Assembly: GCF_000399665.1 (NCBI RefSeq)
Contig: NZ_KB976986.1
Coordinates: forward strand, 310,001-374,000
Length of the DNA: 64,000 nt
From: Acinetobacter calcoaceticus ANC 3811
GTDB taxonomy: Bacteria; Pseudomonadota; Gammaproteobacteria; Pseudomonadales; Moraxellaceae
Direction of reading: 5' to 3'
The notes under the pieces were generated by a model. It worked only from the letters and a program-made list of their open reading frames with translations, did not search any database and was not told the DNA's origin. The position numbers and the translations under genes were made by a program. Below, piece by piece: positions 45,699 to 56,206 of this stretch; position 1 is the first letter of the stretch, and each line of letters opens with the position of its first letter.

Positions 45699-46331
45699 TT
45701 ATATGCTTTGTGAAAGAAGCTGAATTGAATAGTTAATTGTACGTAAAGATCTTGCAAGTTCTTGAGGGGGAATGCGTGATTCTTGCAAACTTGTAATCCA
45801 TTGTACCTGACATAATTTAAGCTCTTGTATTGTTGTAGCTTTCTCTATTTTTTGAACAAGTGGTTTAGTCATTAGTCCGCAATAGCTGTTAAGTGTTTTT
45901 ATCATTAACTGTTGTATTTCTTCGAAAGAAAGAGCCTCAGAAGATATTACTGGTTGAAAATATGTAGTATTGGACTGATCTAAAGTTTTTTGCTCAGAAA
46001 GCTGGATTTCTCCAACAAGATGAGCAGAATGCGGTATAGAGCTAACAACAGATTCTTTTTGATTTTCTTCTACTTTATTTATGGCTGATGTTTTTAAAAT
46101 AATTTCTTCATTAGTAGATGTTTCGGTAGAGGCAATTGGGGCAATAAGTTCTAAGTCGATAAGCTGTTGAATCAGCTCTGGAGAAGCAATACGTTTTTTA
46201 AATTCACCATTTAAGTTCTGAAAATCTTCATGGTCTATTAAGAGTAATAAACGTCTTTGTTTCGCATTTAAAACAATATTGCGTTGTTGAAGCGCAACTC
46301 TTCCCAAATTGGTTCTATAAAAACCAGCCAT
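45699..46331 (-). CDS. Protein of unknown function with winged-helix-like N-terminus
   Basis: The 210-residue soluble protein starts MAGFYRTNLGRVAL. NAKQRRLLLLIDHEDFQNL (about 23-41), followed by a helix-rich segment to about 62, looks like a small winged-helix or response-regulator-associated fold. The central 65-120 region is low-complexity (Ser, Thr, Glu) and probably disordered. The C-terminal 95 residues are helical (ALSFEEIQQLMIKTLNSY). GGGGA precedes the chosen ATG at 46331; a 13-residue upstream extension is possible. Family not recognised. Confidence 0.65.
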   Translation of the reverse strand: MAGFYRTNLGRVALQQRNIVLNAKQRRLLLLIDHEDFQNLNGEFKKRIASPELIQQLIDLELIAPIASTETSTNEEIILKTSAINKVEENQKESVVSSIPHSAHLVGEIQLSEQKTLDQSNTTYFQPVISSEALSFEEIQQLMIKTLNSYCGLMTKPLVQKIEKATTIQELKLCQVQWITSLQESRIPPQELARSLRTINYSIQLLSQSI

Positions 46332-46479
46332 TGCTTTTCCCCAATATAAAAAATAAATCAGACTGTCCAATCTTCTGAGTTGAACAGTACTGTTTTTAAT
46401 AAAATATAAATGGGGTTAATAATAAAACTTAAAAATGACAATATGATGAATAATCTATAAATATCATTTGGTTAAAATC

Positions 46480-47166
46480 TTAAAAGGCACTTTCTAATGC
46501 TTTGCGAAGATAGATATCAAGCTCATCTTGGCGTAATAGCCATTGAATATAGTCTTTAGGAAGTTCAGCAATTGCTGTGCCTTTATGCTTACCAAAGTTA
46601 ACAGTCGTGGGGATACGTGCTTCTTCAGAAACTCGGTAGAGCTCTTCAATATCTTGAATATTTAAATGATAGACAATATGCATCAAGATATTAGCAGTCA
46701 AAATAATATCAGCATCGGCACGGTGAGCACCTTTAAGCATTTCCCTAGCTTTACTGCTGCCTTGAGAAATCATATAGATCAGTGCTGAGATATTATGAGC
46801 CTCTGCATCTGCCCAAACTTTACGAGCTAAAGCCAAAGTACAAATCGGTTTAATATTCGATACATCAACACCACAGCGAGCAATCGCGGCAATATCGTAA
46901 TCAATATTGTGGCCAATAATATAAGTTGTAGTCTCTGGCAATTTAAAGGTTTTATAGTGAGGCTGGTTTTCTAAATCTGTTTCTAATATGTGGTGTACTG
47001 CCATCGCAGCATAAGAGATAGGTGCACCCACTTGATATAACTGATCAAACAATTTGCTTTTATCTAAGGTGAGTTTACCTTCATTAAGTTCGATCGGAGC
47101 ATACGCAATTTCAATAGGCAAACCATTTAGTGTATGAGTTTCTGTATCTAAAATAATGGCTTGCAT
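46480..47166 (-). CDS. DEDDh 3'-5' exonuclease with C-terminal DUF3820-like domain
   Basis: The 228-residue protein has an exonuclease fold: ILDTETHTL (Asp7/Glu9), IGHNIDYDIAAI (third Asp, about 90) and GAHRADADI (His and last Asp, about 147-152). The C-terminal 45 residues read FGKHKGTAIAELPKDYIQWLLRQ, the DUF3820 motif often fused to or following ExoX-like nucleases. This fits an ExoX-type single-stranded DNA exonuclease active in repair. It is monocistronic; function is inferred from motifs. Confidence 0.85.
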   Translation of the reverse strand: MQAIILDTETHTLNGLPIEIAYAPIELNEGKLTLDKSKLFDQLYQVGAPISYAAMAVHHILETDLENQPHYKTFKLPETTTYIIGHNIDYDIAAIARCGVDVSNIKPICTLALARKVWADAEAHNISALIYMISQGSSKAREMLKGAHRADADIILTANILMHIVYHLNIQDIEELYRVSEEARIPTTVNFGKHKGTAIAELPKDYIQWLLRQDELDIYLRKALESAF

Positions 47167-47414
47167 ATCTGGCCCTTTAAATAATTACGAGTAGCTATGA
47201 ATGGTAACAGTTGGCTATTCACTTTAAAACATGAAGTGCAACTAGAAAGTAGTTATAACGACAATTTCTATTAAAAAATGAGAGTATTTCAGAGATTCGT
47301 TTCATCAAATAGAACTTGCGAAAAATAAAGATTAGGCGTAATTATTTTAAGGCATTGGAAAATGTTGATTAAAAAACTAAAGCACAACAAAAATGGAATT
47401 TAAGGGATATACCA

Positions 47415-48644
47415 ATGAAAATAAAACTATTAATGACCAGCGTTCTCAGCACGAGTTTATTTTTAGTCGCCTGTGGAGGAGGGAGTAGTGATGATGACTC
47501 ACCGATTGTTGATCCATCCGGTACTCCTGCCAACAACATACAAAATCCAGTTGTTAAAGTTGATGCTTACACCAGTACCAACTTAGGATCAGTTGCTGCA
47601 GAAAGTAGTATTTTGACTTATAAAATGTTGGGCCAAAGTGGGCAAGAGGTGCAGGCAACCAGTTTGGTATTCACACCAAATACACCGCCACCAGCAGGCG
47701 GTTGGCCAATTGTAGTTTGGGCACATGGAACCACAGGTGTTGCAGATACTTGTGCACCAAGTAAAGCAGCTTTAGCAGACAGTACAAAAGATTTAATTAG
47801 TAAGTTACTTACAGCGGGTTATGTTGTCGTTGCACCTGACTATGAGGGCTTGGGCACACCAGGAATACATCCATTTTTAAATGTTAAAAGTGAGGCCTTC
47901 TCAATTACGGATGCGGTAGTTGCAACACGTAACTATTTATCACAGCGTAATTTATTAACTTCAAAAAAATGGCTTACAGTCGGGCATTCCCAAGGTGGGC
48001 ATGCTGCGTTGAGCGCTGCACAATATGCGAGTCGTGCGCAGCTAGACTATAAAGGTACGGTAGCGGTAGCACCAGCTTCCAATTTAGGTTTTATTTTAGT
48101 AGCAGGGGAGCAATCTGTTGTGAATGCAACTTTGGATAAAAAGATTCCGATGTATGCACAGCTTGATACATATACCGCTCTAGTTACGGCGGGTATGCGT
48201 AACACACAGCCGAACTTTGATTATTCACAAGTATTTACTTCGCAAATCTCAGGTATTGCCGCACAAGCAGAAACTCTTTGCTCTGGACCATTGGGCCAAG
48301 CCTTTGGTGCAGGCATGACTAAGTATGCTACAGACCATAATGGAACACTGGATGGCTATACGCGCACACAACCTAACTTTATGGCAGTGGCGTTGGTTAA
48401 AACCTTTTTAGATAAAGATTCGCAGCCGCTACAAGCAAAAGTCACTACACCGATTATTATTTATCAAGGGGTAGTCGATTCGACAGTACCTAAGGTAGCA
48501 ACGGATATCTTGATATCTAATGCCACTGTCGTAGGCACTAAAATTAATAGTTATGTGACTGGTAACTGGGACCATAATACAGCGATGAGTAGTAATGTGG
48601 ACAACATTGTTGGAAATGTTCAGACTTTGCTAGCAGCGCAATAG
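47415..48644 (+). CDS. Secreted lipase-like alpha/beta-hydrolase lipoprotein (copy 2)
   Basis: A 409-residue predicted lipoprotein with lipobox LVAC and a following GGGSSDDD linker. The fold motifs are WAHGTTGVADTC (about 93), APDYEGLGTPG (about 142) and the nucleophile elbow GHSQGGHAAL (about 186). Asp in GVVDSTVP and His in NWDHNTAM fit the rest of a Ser-Asp-His triad. It is a paralogue of 5752-7059 with the same motif order. A serine-hydrolase role in the envelope or outside the cell is likely; the substrate is unknown. GGGATATACCA precedes the ATG. Confidence 0.8.
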   Translation: MKIKLLMTSVLSTSLFLVACGGGSSDDDSPIVDPSGTPANNIQNPVVKVDAYTSTNLGSVAAESSILTYKMLGQSGQEVQATSLVFTPNTPPPAGGWPIVVWAHGTTGVADTCAPSKAALADSTKDLISKLLTAGYVVVAPDYEGLGTPGIHPFLNVKSEAFSITDAVVATRNYLSQRNLLTSKKWLTVGHSQGGHAALSAAQYASRAQLDYKGTVAVAPASNLGFILVAGEQSVVNATLDKKIPMYAQLDTYTALVTAGMRNTQPNFDYSQVFTSQISGIAAQAETLCSGPLGQAFGAGMTKYATDHNGTLDGYTRTQPNFMAVALVKTFLDKDSQPLQAKVTTPIIIYQGVVDSTVPKVATDILISNATVVGTKINSYVTGNWDHNTAMSSNVDNIVGNVQTLLAAQ

Positions 48645-48749
48645 AGTTATTGATATTTAAAGTATTTTTGACATTATTTTAATCTAGGGTTAACGATGAA
48701 AAAATTTAAAATATAAGCTTTAAACCAGCTTTTTTATTGATTTATAAAC

Positions 48750-48786
48750 AATGGCTCATTTTTTATAAAACTTGAGCCATTTTTAT
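48750..48786 (+). terminator. Terminator after the second lipase-like gene
   Basis: AATGGCTCA and TGAGCCATT pair around about 14 bases and are followed by TTTTAT. Confidence 0.8.
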
Positions 48787-48890
48787 TTAAAACTGAGCTA
48801 ACTTCATTCTGTTTAATTATAAAGTTCATGCTACAATATGTCGCAATCTTAGCACGGCTTAAAAGCCCTAATTTTATAGGACCCCCGCTA

Positions 48891-50144
48891 ATGTTTGCCA
48901 ATATTTCCATTTCTGAATTTGATCCAGAATTAGCTCAAGCAATTGCTTCTGAAGGTGAGCGTCAAGAAGCACATATCGAGTTAATTGCTTCTGAAAACTA
49001 TTGCTCTCCTGCTGTGATGGAAGCGCAAGGATCAAAACTTACGAATAAATATGCAGAAGGTTATCCAGGTAAACGCTATTATGGCGGTTGCGAATATGTG
49101 GATATCATTGAGCAAATGGCGATTGATCGTGCTAAAGAACTTTTTGGTGCAGATTACGCAAACGTTCAACCACACGCTGGCTCACAAGCTAACTCTGCTG
49201 TTTATCTAGCGCTTCTTAACCCAGGCGATACTGTTTTAGGTATGAGCTTGGCTCACGGTGGTCACTTGACTCACGGTGCAAAAGTAAGCTTCTCTGGTAA
49301 AACTTATAACGCGGTTCAGTATGGTCTAAACTCTGAAACTGGTGAGATCGATTACGAAGAAGTTGAACGTTTAGCATTAGAGCACAAGCCACGTATGATC
49401 GTTGCTGGTTTCTCTGCTTACAGCCGTGTTGTAGATTGGCAACGTTTCCGTGACATCGCGGACAAAGTTGGCGCTTACCTTTTTGTTGATATGGCTCACG
49501 TTGCAGGTCTTGTTGCTGCTGGCGTATATCCAAACCCAGTTCAAATTGCTGACGTAACTACAACTACGACTCACAAAACACTTCGTGGTCCACGTTCTGG
49601 TTTAATCCTTGCGAAAGCGAATGAAGAAATCGAGAAGAAACTTCAATCAGCTGTATTCCCTGGTAACCAAGGTGGTCCATTGATGCATGCGATTGCTGCT
49701 AAAGCAATCTGCTTCAAAGAAGCAATGTCTGATGACTTCAAAGTTTACCAACAACAAGTTGTGAAAAATGCTCAAGCTATGGCGGAAGTATTAATCGCTC
49801 GTGGTTATGACGTTGTTTCTGGTGGTACAGAAAACCACTTGTTCTTGTTATCTTTAATCAAGCAAGACGTAACTGGTAAAGAAGCAGATGCTTGGTTAGG
49901 CGCTGCTCACATTACTGTTAACAAAAACTCAGTTCCAAATGACCCACGTTCTCCATTTGTGACTTCTGGTATCCGTATCGGTACTCCAGCAGTAACAACT
50001 CGTGGTTTTGGTGAAGCTGAAGTTCGTGAACTTGCTGGTTGGATCGCTGACGTGATCGACAGCAAAGGTGACGAAAAAGTTATTGCTGACGTAAAAGCGA
50101 AAGTTGAAACTGTTTGTGCAAAGTTCCCTGTATACGCACAATAA
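48891..50144 (+). CDS. glyA: Serine hydroxymethyltransferase
   Basis: A PLP enzyme that interconverts serine and glycine and loads one-carbon units on tetrahydrofolate. The 417-residue protein equals E. coli GlyA in length. It has [10 protein letters not shown], the [15 protein letters not shown] substrate region, [13 protein letters not shown] QPHAGSQAN, and the PLP-lysine in [14 protein letters not shown] (about 229). The start at 48891 ([10 protein letters not shown]) fits the family; 21 in-frame upstream residues do not. Together with metF and ahcY it covers one-carbon supply in this window. Confidence 0.97.
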   Translation: MFANISISEFDPELAQAIASEGERQEAHIELIASENYCSPAVMEAQGSKLTNKYAEGYPGKRYYGGCEYVDIIEQMAIDRAKELFGADYANVQPHAGSQANSAVYLALLNPGDTVLGMSLAHGGHLTHGAKVSFSGKTYNAVQYGLNSETGEIDYEEVERLALEHKPRMIVAGFSAYSRVVDWQRFRDIADKVGAYLFVDMAHVAGLVAAGVYPNPVQIADVTTTTTHKTLRGPRSGLILAKANEEIEKKLQSAVFPGNQGGPLMHAIAAKAICFKEAMSDDFKVYQQQVVKNAQAMAEVLIARGYDVVSGGTENHLFLLSLIKQDVTGKEADAWLGAAHITVNKNSVPNDPRSPFVTSGIRIGTPAVTTRGFGEAEVRELAGWIADVIDSKGDEKVIADVKAKVETVCAKFPVYAQ

Positions 50145-50155
50145 GTTGTAGATAT

Positions 50156-50183
50156 AAAAAAAGCGCCGTATGGCGCTTTTTTT
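50156..50183. terminator. Bidirectional terminator between glyA and adeH
   Basis: A 12-base stem, AAAAAAAGCGCC and GGCGCTTTTTTT, around GTAT between convergent genes. It can end both transcripts. Confidence 0.92.
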
Positions 50184-50206
50184 ATATCAATTTAATTAGA
50201 TAAGAA

Positions 50207-51682
50207 TTAACTTTTAGATTTTACCGATGACTCGGCACTATGCCATCCACCCCCTAAAGCACGGATTAAATCTACACTAGCCATCATTCTACTGCCGTTA
50301 AGCTGTGCGGAAAGTTGCTCTTGTTGCAAAATAGTCCGGTCAGAGTCAATCACATCAAGATAGCTAATTGCACCTTCTCTATAGCGTAGATGAGACAGTT
50401 GATTTGCATGACGAGAAGAAGAAAGTGCTTGGTTTTGAGCCTGAATTTGCTGATCGAGAATACGTTGATCAGATAAACCATTTTCAACTTCGCGAAATGC
50501 ATTCAGCACGGTTTGGCGATAATTCGCAACGCTTTCTTCATAGGCTGCTCGCGCTTGGGCGACTCCAGCTTTACGTTGCCCACCGTCAAATAATGGCAAA
50601 GATAAAATAGTGCCTGCGACTGGACCAAGTAAAAATGTACGGCTCGACCATTTACCTAAATCACCTAAAGTTGATGATTCATAACCGAGTGCACCTGTCA
50701 GGTCTAGTTTTGGGAAGAAAGCAGCGCGTGCAATTCCAATACGCGCATTATCTGCTGCCATCGCACGTTCAGCCGCAGCAATGTCAGGTCGTCTTTCAAG
50801 TAACGCCGATGGTAAACCTGCTGGAAGACGGAGACTGTTTTCAGTTAAGGGTTGAATTGTTAAGCTAAAGTCAGCTGGGGTTTTACCTAACAATACTGCA
50901 AGCGCATGTTCTGCATTGGCTCGATTACGGGCAATGTTCAGTGCATTGGTTTGGGCTGTAGCAAGTTCAGTCTGTGCACGGAAAACATCAAGCTCGCTGA
51001 CTAAACCATTTCGAAAACGTGTTTGAGCTAAGTCTCGTGTCTCGCCAAGCAGTTTAATTGTGCGATTATAAATTGCTTGTTCAGCATCAAGCTGACGAAT
51101 GAGAAAGTAGCCTTGAGCAACATCTGCTTGTAACGCTAAAAGTGCCGACTGATATAAAGCTTCTTGTTGCTGTACATTAGCTGTTGCAGCATTGACACTA
51201 CTGGCGATACGACCAAATAAATCGAGCTCATATGAAACATTCGCTTGAGCACGCCATAAGGTTTGTGCAGATGTATGGGCATTTTCATCTAAACCCAATG
51301 ACGCGGGAGAGGATTTTTGACGAGTTGGGCCAAAGCCAGCACCAATACTTGGCAAACGTTCAGCTTGTGCTGCGGAACGTAATGCACGTGAAGCCTGAAT
51401 ATTAGCCGCTGCCGCTTTAAGACTCTGGTTTCCAGAAATGGCTTGTTGTTCAAGCTCATTCAATTTAGCATCATTAAAAACACGCCACCATTCACCTCGA
51501 ACTTGCTGATCGGCAGGTTGGGCAATTTTCCAGTTATTGTCTTCAAGTTTAGGGTCAGACTCTTTAAATTTGACTGGAACTATCACCTTTGCAGGTTGAT
51601 ATTCAGGAGCCAAAGAGCAGCCTGCAAGCAGCAGGCTTCCCATGAGTGAGGACAATAATAAGCTTTGTTTTGCTGTAGCCAT
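50207..51682 (-). CDS. adeH: Outer-membrane channel of the AdeFGH RND pump
   Basis: A TolC/OprM-type outer-membrane factor, 491 residues, with a lipoprotein signal peptide (lipobox LAGC). Two repeats of the OEP domain follow, with SYELDLFGRI, RPDIAAAERAMAADNARIG and LPLFDGGQRKAG. It provides the exit duct for AdeG through AdeF. AAGGAGGAG lies before the ATG, the strongest ribosome-binding site of the operon. It begins 12 bases after adeG. Assignment to AdeH rests on locus order with a divergent LysR gene (adeL) and protein type. Confidence 0.92.
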   Translation of the reverse strand: MATAKQSLLLSSLMGSLLLAGCSLAPEYQPAKVIVPVKFKESDPKLEDNNWKIAQPADQQVRGEWWRVFNDAKLNELEQQAISGNQSLKAAAANIQASRALRSAAQAERLPSIGAGFGPTRQKSSPASLGLDENAHTSAQTLWRAQANVSYELDLFGRIASSVNAATANVQQQEALYQSALLALQADVAQGYFLIRQLDAEQAIYNRTIKLLGETRDLAQTRFRNGLVSELDVFRAQTELATAQTNALNIARNRANAEHALAVLLGKTPADFSLTIQPLTENSLRLPAGLPSALLERRPDIAAAERAMAADNARIGIARAAFFPKLDLTGALGYESSTLGDLGKWSSRTFLLGPVAGTILSLPLFDGGQRKAGVAQARAAYEESVANYRQTVLNAFREVENGLSDQRILDQQIQAQNQALSSSRHANQLSHLRYREGAISYLDVIDSDRTILQQEQLSAQLNGSRMMASVDLIRALGGGWHSAESSVKSKS

Positions 51683-51694
51683 TAAATCTCCTCC

Positions 51695-54600
51695 TTAATG
51701 ATCATGTGGGTTACATAAAGGCGCTTCATGGACTGCCGCTGAATGCAATTTATGTTTACTGTTCAGTGTACGAATCAGGACATAAAAGGCAGGGGTCAGG
51801 AACAAACCAAACAGCGTTACACCAATCATGCCGAAGAACACCGCAATACCCATGGCATGACGCATTTCAGAACCTGCACCAGTTGAGGTAACCAGTGGGA
51901 CTACACCCATAATGAATGCAATAGAAGTCATTAAAATCGGACGTAAACGTAGACGACTTGCTTCAACTGCTGCATTAAATGCAGTTGCACCTTGCATTTC
52001 GAGTTCCCGTGCGAACTCGACAATTAAGATGGCATTTTTACAGGCCAGCCCGACCAGTACCATCAGACCGATTTGGGTAAAGATGTTGTTATCTCCACCT
52101 GTCAGCCAAACACCCGTCAGAGCGGCCAAAATTCCCATTGGTACAATTAAAATTACAGCTAAAGGCAAAGTTAGACTTTCATATTGAGCGGCTAAAACTA
52201 AGAACACCAGTAAGACGCTAATTGGGAATACCCAGAGTCCTGCATTACCAGCCAAGATTTTTTGGTAAGTTAAATCTGTCCATTCAAACTTGATACCACG
52301 TGGTAGAGTTTGAGCAGCAATACGTTCAACCGCAGCTTCTGCTTGGCTAGATGAATAACCCGGTGCAGGCCCACCGTTAATATCGGCTGATGTGTAGCCG
52401 TTGTAACGCACTACCATTTCAGGACCATAAGTTTGAGTTACATTCACCAATGAAGATAACGGCACCATTTGCCCCGCACTGTTACGGGTTTTAAGCTGCA
52501 AAATATCTTCAGGGTTAGCACGGAAAGGGGCATCGGCCTGTGCTCGAACCTGATAAACACGTCCAAAGCGGTTAAAGTCGTTAACGTACTGAGAACCTAA
52601 ATAAATCTGCATGGTGTTGAAAACATCTGTCACAGCAACACCTTGCTGCTTGGCTTTTACACGGTCCAGATCTACGTTCAGTTGAGGTACGTTAATTTGA
52701 TAACTTGAGAACATTGGACCAAGCTCTGGGGCTGATTGTGCTGCTTTCATAAAGTTTTGTGATGCATCATTCAAGGCTGAATAGCCTAAGGCACCTCGGT
52801 CTTCAAGTTGGAGTTTAAAGCCGCCCATAGTCCCTAAGCCCATCACAGGTGGTGGTGGGAAAACTGCAATATAGGCATCTTGAATGGCTGAATATTTCTG
52901 GTTGAGAGCACCAGCAATTGCATTGGCAGATAAGTCTTTAGCCTTACGTTCATCGAATGGCTTTAAGGTCACAAAGACAATACCTGCGCTTGAACTGTTG
53001 GTGAAACCGTTAATTGAGAGACCAGGGAAGGCAACTGCACTTTCTACACCAGGTTGTTTAAGTGCAGTGTCACTCATTTTGCGAATGACAGCTTCGGTAC
53101 GATCTAAAGACGCGCCGTTTGGTAATTGAGCAAAGCTAATCAAATATTGTTTGTCTTGAGCGGGAACAAAGCCACCCGGAACAATATAAGAAATACCAAC
53201 GGTTAAGCCCAGAAGTGCAGCATATACACCCATTGCCGATGCTTTATGAGAGATAACACGACTTACGCCTTTACCATAGTTATCTGACGCACGAGTAAAT
53301 ACGCGGTTAAACAGCGCAAAGAAACGTCCGAATATACGGTTCATAAGGCGTGTTAATGCATCAGGTTTAGCGTCATGTTCTTTTAGTAGCATGGCTGCCA
53401 AAGCAGGAGATAGAGTAAGGGAGTTAAATGCCGAAATGACTGTTGAAATGGCAATGGTCATGGCAAATTGTTTATAAAATTGCCCTGTTAAGCCTGTCAT
53501 AAAGGCAAGTGGAACGAACACGGCAACCAGCGTTAAAGCAATGGCAACAATCGGTCCGCTCACTTCTCGCATGGCGCGATAAGTTGCATCTCTTGGACTC
53601 AAGCCTGCCTCAATATTCCTCTCGACATTTTCGACGACGACAATCGCGTCATCGACCACAATCCCGATGGCAAGTACCATCCCGAACAGTGAAAGCGCAT
53701 TGATTGAGTAACCGAAAGCAAGCATGAGTGCGAATGTACCAATAATTGAAACTGGTACTGCAAGCAATGGAATGATTGAGGCACGCCATGTTTGTAAGAA
53801 TAAAATAACAACCACAACAACCAGTGCAATCGCTTCAAGCAAAGTATGAACGACCGCTTTAATACTGGCACGTACGAATTGAGTCGGATCGTAAACAATG
53901 TCGTATTTAATTGAAGTTGGAAAATCTTTTGAAAGTTCTTTCATCGTGCTACGCACTTGATCGGAAACTTGCAAAGCATTAGCGCCAGGCGCTTGGAAAA
54001 TTGGAATGGCAACAGCTTGTTTATTATCGAGTAATGAACGCAAGCCATATTGTGAAGCTGCAAGTTCAACACGAGCAACATCACCTAAGCGAGTGACAGC
54101 GCCATCTGGTGCTGTTTTTAAAATGATATCTGAGAATTCTTGCTCAGTCGTTAAACGGCCTTGAGCATTCACTGAAAGTTGTACAGGAGAATTAGTGGGT
54201 GATGCACCAATGGTACCTGCGGCAACCTGAATGTTTTGTTCACGGATTGCACTCACAATTTCAGTTGCTGTGAGATTACGTTGCGCAACTTTTTGTGGGT
54301 CGAGCCACACACGCATCGCGTAGTCACCAGAACCAAATAAACCGACTTCACCTACACCTTGTAAGCGCGCCAAACGATCTTTTACGTTAAGCACTGCGTA
54401 GTTACGTAAGTAGGTCATGTCATAGCGATTATCTGGTGAAGTCAGATGCACAACCATGGTTAAAGTTGGTGAGCTTTTTAAAGTGGTGACACCTAAACGT
54501 TGTACGTCTTCAGGCAAACGAGGCAATGCTTGCGACACACGGTTTTGAACCAATTGCTGAGCTTTGTCTGGATCAATACCGAGCTTAAAGTTTACCGTAA

Positions 54601-54874
54601 TGGTTAAGTTACCGTCACTGTTTGCCTGAGATTGCATATACAGCATGTCTTCTACGCCGTTGATTGATTCTTCAAGCGGAGAGGCAACAGTTTCAGCAAT
54701 CACTTTTGGGTTCGCACCCGGATATTGAGCACGTACCACCACAGATGGTGGAACAACTTCTGGATATTCAGAAATCGGTAATTTAAATACCGACAGTAAA
54801 CCGGCAAGTAAAATCAATACTGATAACACACCAGCAAAGATCGGCCGATCAATAAAGAATTTAGAAATATTCAT
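51695..54874 (-). CDS. adeG: RND multidrug efflux transporter AdeG
   Basis: The inner-membrane proton-driven pump of the AdeFGH system, 1059 residues, of HAE-1 type. It shows the start MNISKFFIDRPIFAGVLS and the RND motif GYSINALSLFGMVLAIGIVVDDAIVVVEN with the proton-relay Asp pair (about 407-408). FVPLAFMTGLTGQFYKQFA and the second-half repeats follow, to about 12 transmembrane helices with two large periplasmic loops. The ATG lies 6 bases after adeF. AdeFGH over-expression gives multidrug resistance in A. baumannii (established). Confidence 0.95.
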   Translation of the reverse strand: MNISKFFIDRPIFAGVLSVLILLAGLLSVFKLPISEYPEVVPPSVVVRAQYPGANPKVIAETVASPLEESINGVEDMLYMQSQANSDGNLTITVNFKLGIDPDKAQQLVQNRVSQALPRLPEDVQRLGVTTLKSSPTLTMVVHLTSPDNRYDMTYLRNYAVLNVKDRLARLQGVGEVGLFGSGDYAMRVWLDPQKVAQRNLTATEIVSAIREQNIQVAAGTIGASPTNSPVQLSVNAQGRLTTEQEFSDIILKTAPDGAVTRLGDVARVELAASQYGLRSLLDNKQAVAIPIFQAPGANALQVSDQVRSTMKELSKDFPTSIKYDIVYDPTQFVRASIKAVVHTLLEAIALVVVVVILFLQTWRASIIPLLAVPVSIIGTFALMLAFGYSINALSLFGMVLAIGIVVDDAIVVVENVERNIEAGLSPRDATYRAMREVSGPIVAIALTLVAVFVPLAFMTGLTGQFYKQFAMTIAISTVISAFNSLTLSPALAAMLLKEHDAKPDALTRLMNRIFGRFFALFNRVFTRASDNYGKGVSRVISHKASAMGVYAALLGLTVGISYIVPGGFVPAQDKQYLISFAQLPNGASLDRTEAVIRKMSDTALKQPGVESAVAFPGLSINGFTNSSSAGIVFVTLKPFDERKAKDLSANAIAGALNQKYSAIQDAYIAVFPPPPVMGLGTMGGFKLQLEDRGALGYSALNDASQNFMKAAQSAPELGPMFSSYQINVPQLNVDLDRVKAKQQGVAVTDVFNTMQIYLGSQYVNDFNRFGRVYQVRAQADAPFRANPEDILQLKTRNSAGQMVPLSSLVNVTQTYGPEMVVRYNGYTSADINGGPAPGYSSSQAEAAVERIAAQTLPRGIKFEWTDLTYQKILAGNAGLWVFPISVLLVFLVLAAQYESLTLPLAVILIVPMGILAALTGVWLTGGDNNIFTQIGLMVLVGLACKNAILIVEFARELEMQGATAFNAAVEASRLRLRPILMTSIAFIMGVVPLVTSTGAGSEMRHAMGIAVFFGMIGVTLFGLFLTPAFYVLIRTLNSKHKLHSAAVHEAPLCNPHDH

Positions 54875-54880
54875 ATGTGA

Positions 54881-56101
54881 TTAACCTTTTGCCGGAGTTG
54901 ATGTTTTTTCTGTTGGCTTAGGTTGAGGAGTGGTGCTGCTAGCAGTGATTTGTGCATTTGGCATCGGAACGAGGTGCGGGGTAACAGGGTCACCCGGACG
55001 AATCCGTTGTAAACCATTTACAACAATACGGTCACCCGCTTGTAATCCACTATTCACGATTTGCAAGCCATCTTGTTGTGTGCCAAGTTTTACTTCACGG
55101 TAAGCGGTCTGGTTTTTAGCATCGACTACAACAACAAAACGTTTATCTTGATCGACCCCGACTGCGGTTGGACTAATCAGAATGGCTGAACGAGGTTGAC
55201 CACCACCCAGACGGATTCGAGCATATAAACCCGGTAATAAAACTCCGTTTGGATTGTCGAAAGTCGCGCGGACACGAATCGTACCTGAGGTCGTATCTAG
55301 GTTATTGTCGATAGAGTTGATGACTCCTTCACGAGAAAAACCTGTTTCATTGGCAAGTCCCATATAAACAGGAACTTGTGCAGAATTACGCTGGTTACTG
55401 ATGTATTTGAGGTAAGTTTGTTCATCAACATCGAAAGATGCATAGAGACGAGAGACAGAGACTAAACTTGTTAAAACCTGTGCTCCGTTGCCCGCAGAAA
55501 CCACGTTGCCCACAGTCACTTCGGCACGAGAAATTCGACCACTGACTGGTGCAGTGATACGAGTGTATTCAAGATTTAAACGTGCAGATTGGACGGCTGC
55601 TCTAGCGGCTTGTAGGTTAGCACTGGCTGAGCGCGCATCATTTTCAGCAAGATCTAATTCTTGGCGTGATACAGCATTACTTTGAATTAAGCGTTGAATA
55701 CGAGAAAGATTAGAACCCGTATAAGTGACTTGTGCTTCAGCTGAAGCGAGTTGAGCTTGGGCACGATTGAGTTCTGCTTCGAAAGGACGTGGGTCAATGG
55801 TAAAAAGTAACTCGCCTTTTCTAACCAGACTGCCATCTTTGAAGTGTACTGAAATGAGTTTACCTGAAACCTGTGGCCGAATATCGACTTGATCAATGGC
55901 TTCTAAGCGACCGGAATATTCTTGCCAATCGGTAATGGTTTTGCTGATGACATTAGAAATATCAACAGTGGCAGCTTGTTGGGCTGTTGTCGGTGCAGCT
56001 TTTGCATCGGCATTTTCATGTAAAAACATAAAACTGCCACCCGTTGCCAAAATGGCGACAAAGATGGCAGACAGCGCGAACTGTTTGCGTGAAAATGACA
56101 T
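54881..56101 (-). CDS. adeF: Periplasmic adaptor (membrane fusion protein) of the AdeFGH pump
   Basis: The 406-residue HlyD/AcrA-type adaptor joins AdeG to AdeH. The N-terminal hydrophobic segment (about 8-26) has no lipobox, so it may be anchored by the helix. It shows the lipoyl-like half-motifs IDQVDIRPQVSGKL and EYTRITAPVSGRI, a long alpha-hairpin with Ala/Gln-rich coiled coil, and a C-terminal GLQRIRPGDPV domain with a Thr/Pro-rich tail. AGGAGCACCTC precedes the ATG. It is the first gene of the operon, 201 bases from divergent adeL. Confidence 0.94.
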   Translation of the reverse strand: MSFSRKQFALSAIFVAILATGGSFMFLHENADAKAAPTTAQQAATVDISNVISKTITDWQEYSGRLEAIDQVDIRPQVSGKLISVHFKDGSLVRKGELLFTIDPRPFEAELNRAQAQLASAEAQVTYTGSNLSRIQRLIQSNAVSRQELDLAENDARSASANLQAARAAVQSARLNLEYTRITAPVSGRISRAEVTVGNVVSAGNGAQVLTSLVSVSRLYASFDVDEQTYLKYISNQRNSAQVPVYMGLANETGFSREGVINSIDNNLDTTSGTIRVRATFDNPNGVLLPGLYARIRLGGGQPRSAILISPTAVGVDQDKRFVVVVDAKNQTAYREVKLGTQQDGLQIVNSGLQAGDRIVVNGLQRIRPGDPVTPHLVPMPNAQITASSTTPQPKPTEKTSTPAKG

Positions 56102-56206
56102 GAGGTGCTCCTAATCATCTGGATACCTGTTTTCAGACTTTTAATTATGGTCCGTATGGGAGAAACAGGGTTTATGGGATGGACGGAGCATAAAAGTTTG
56201 TCAATC

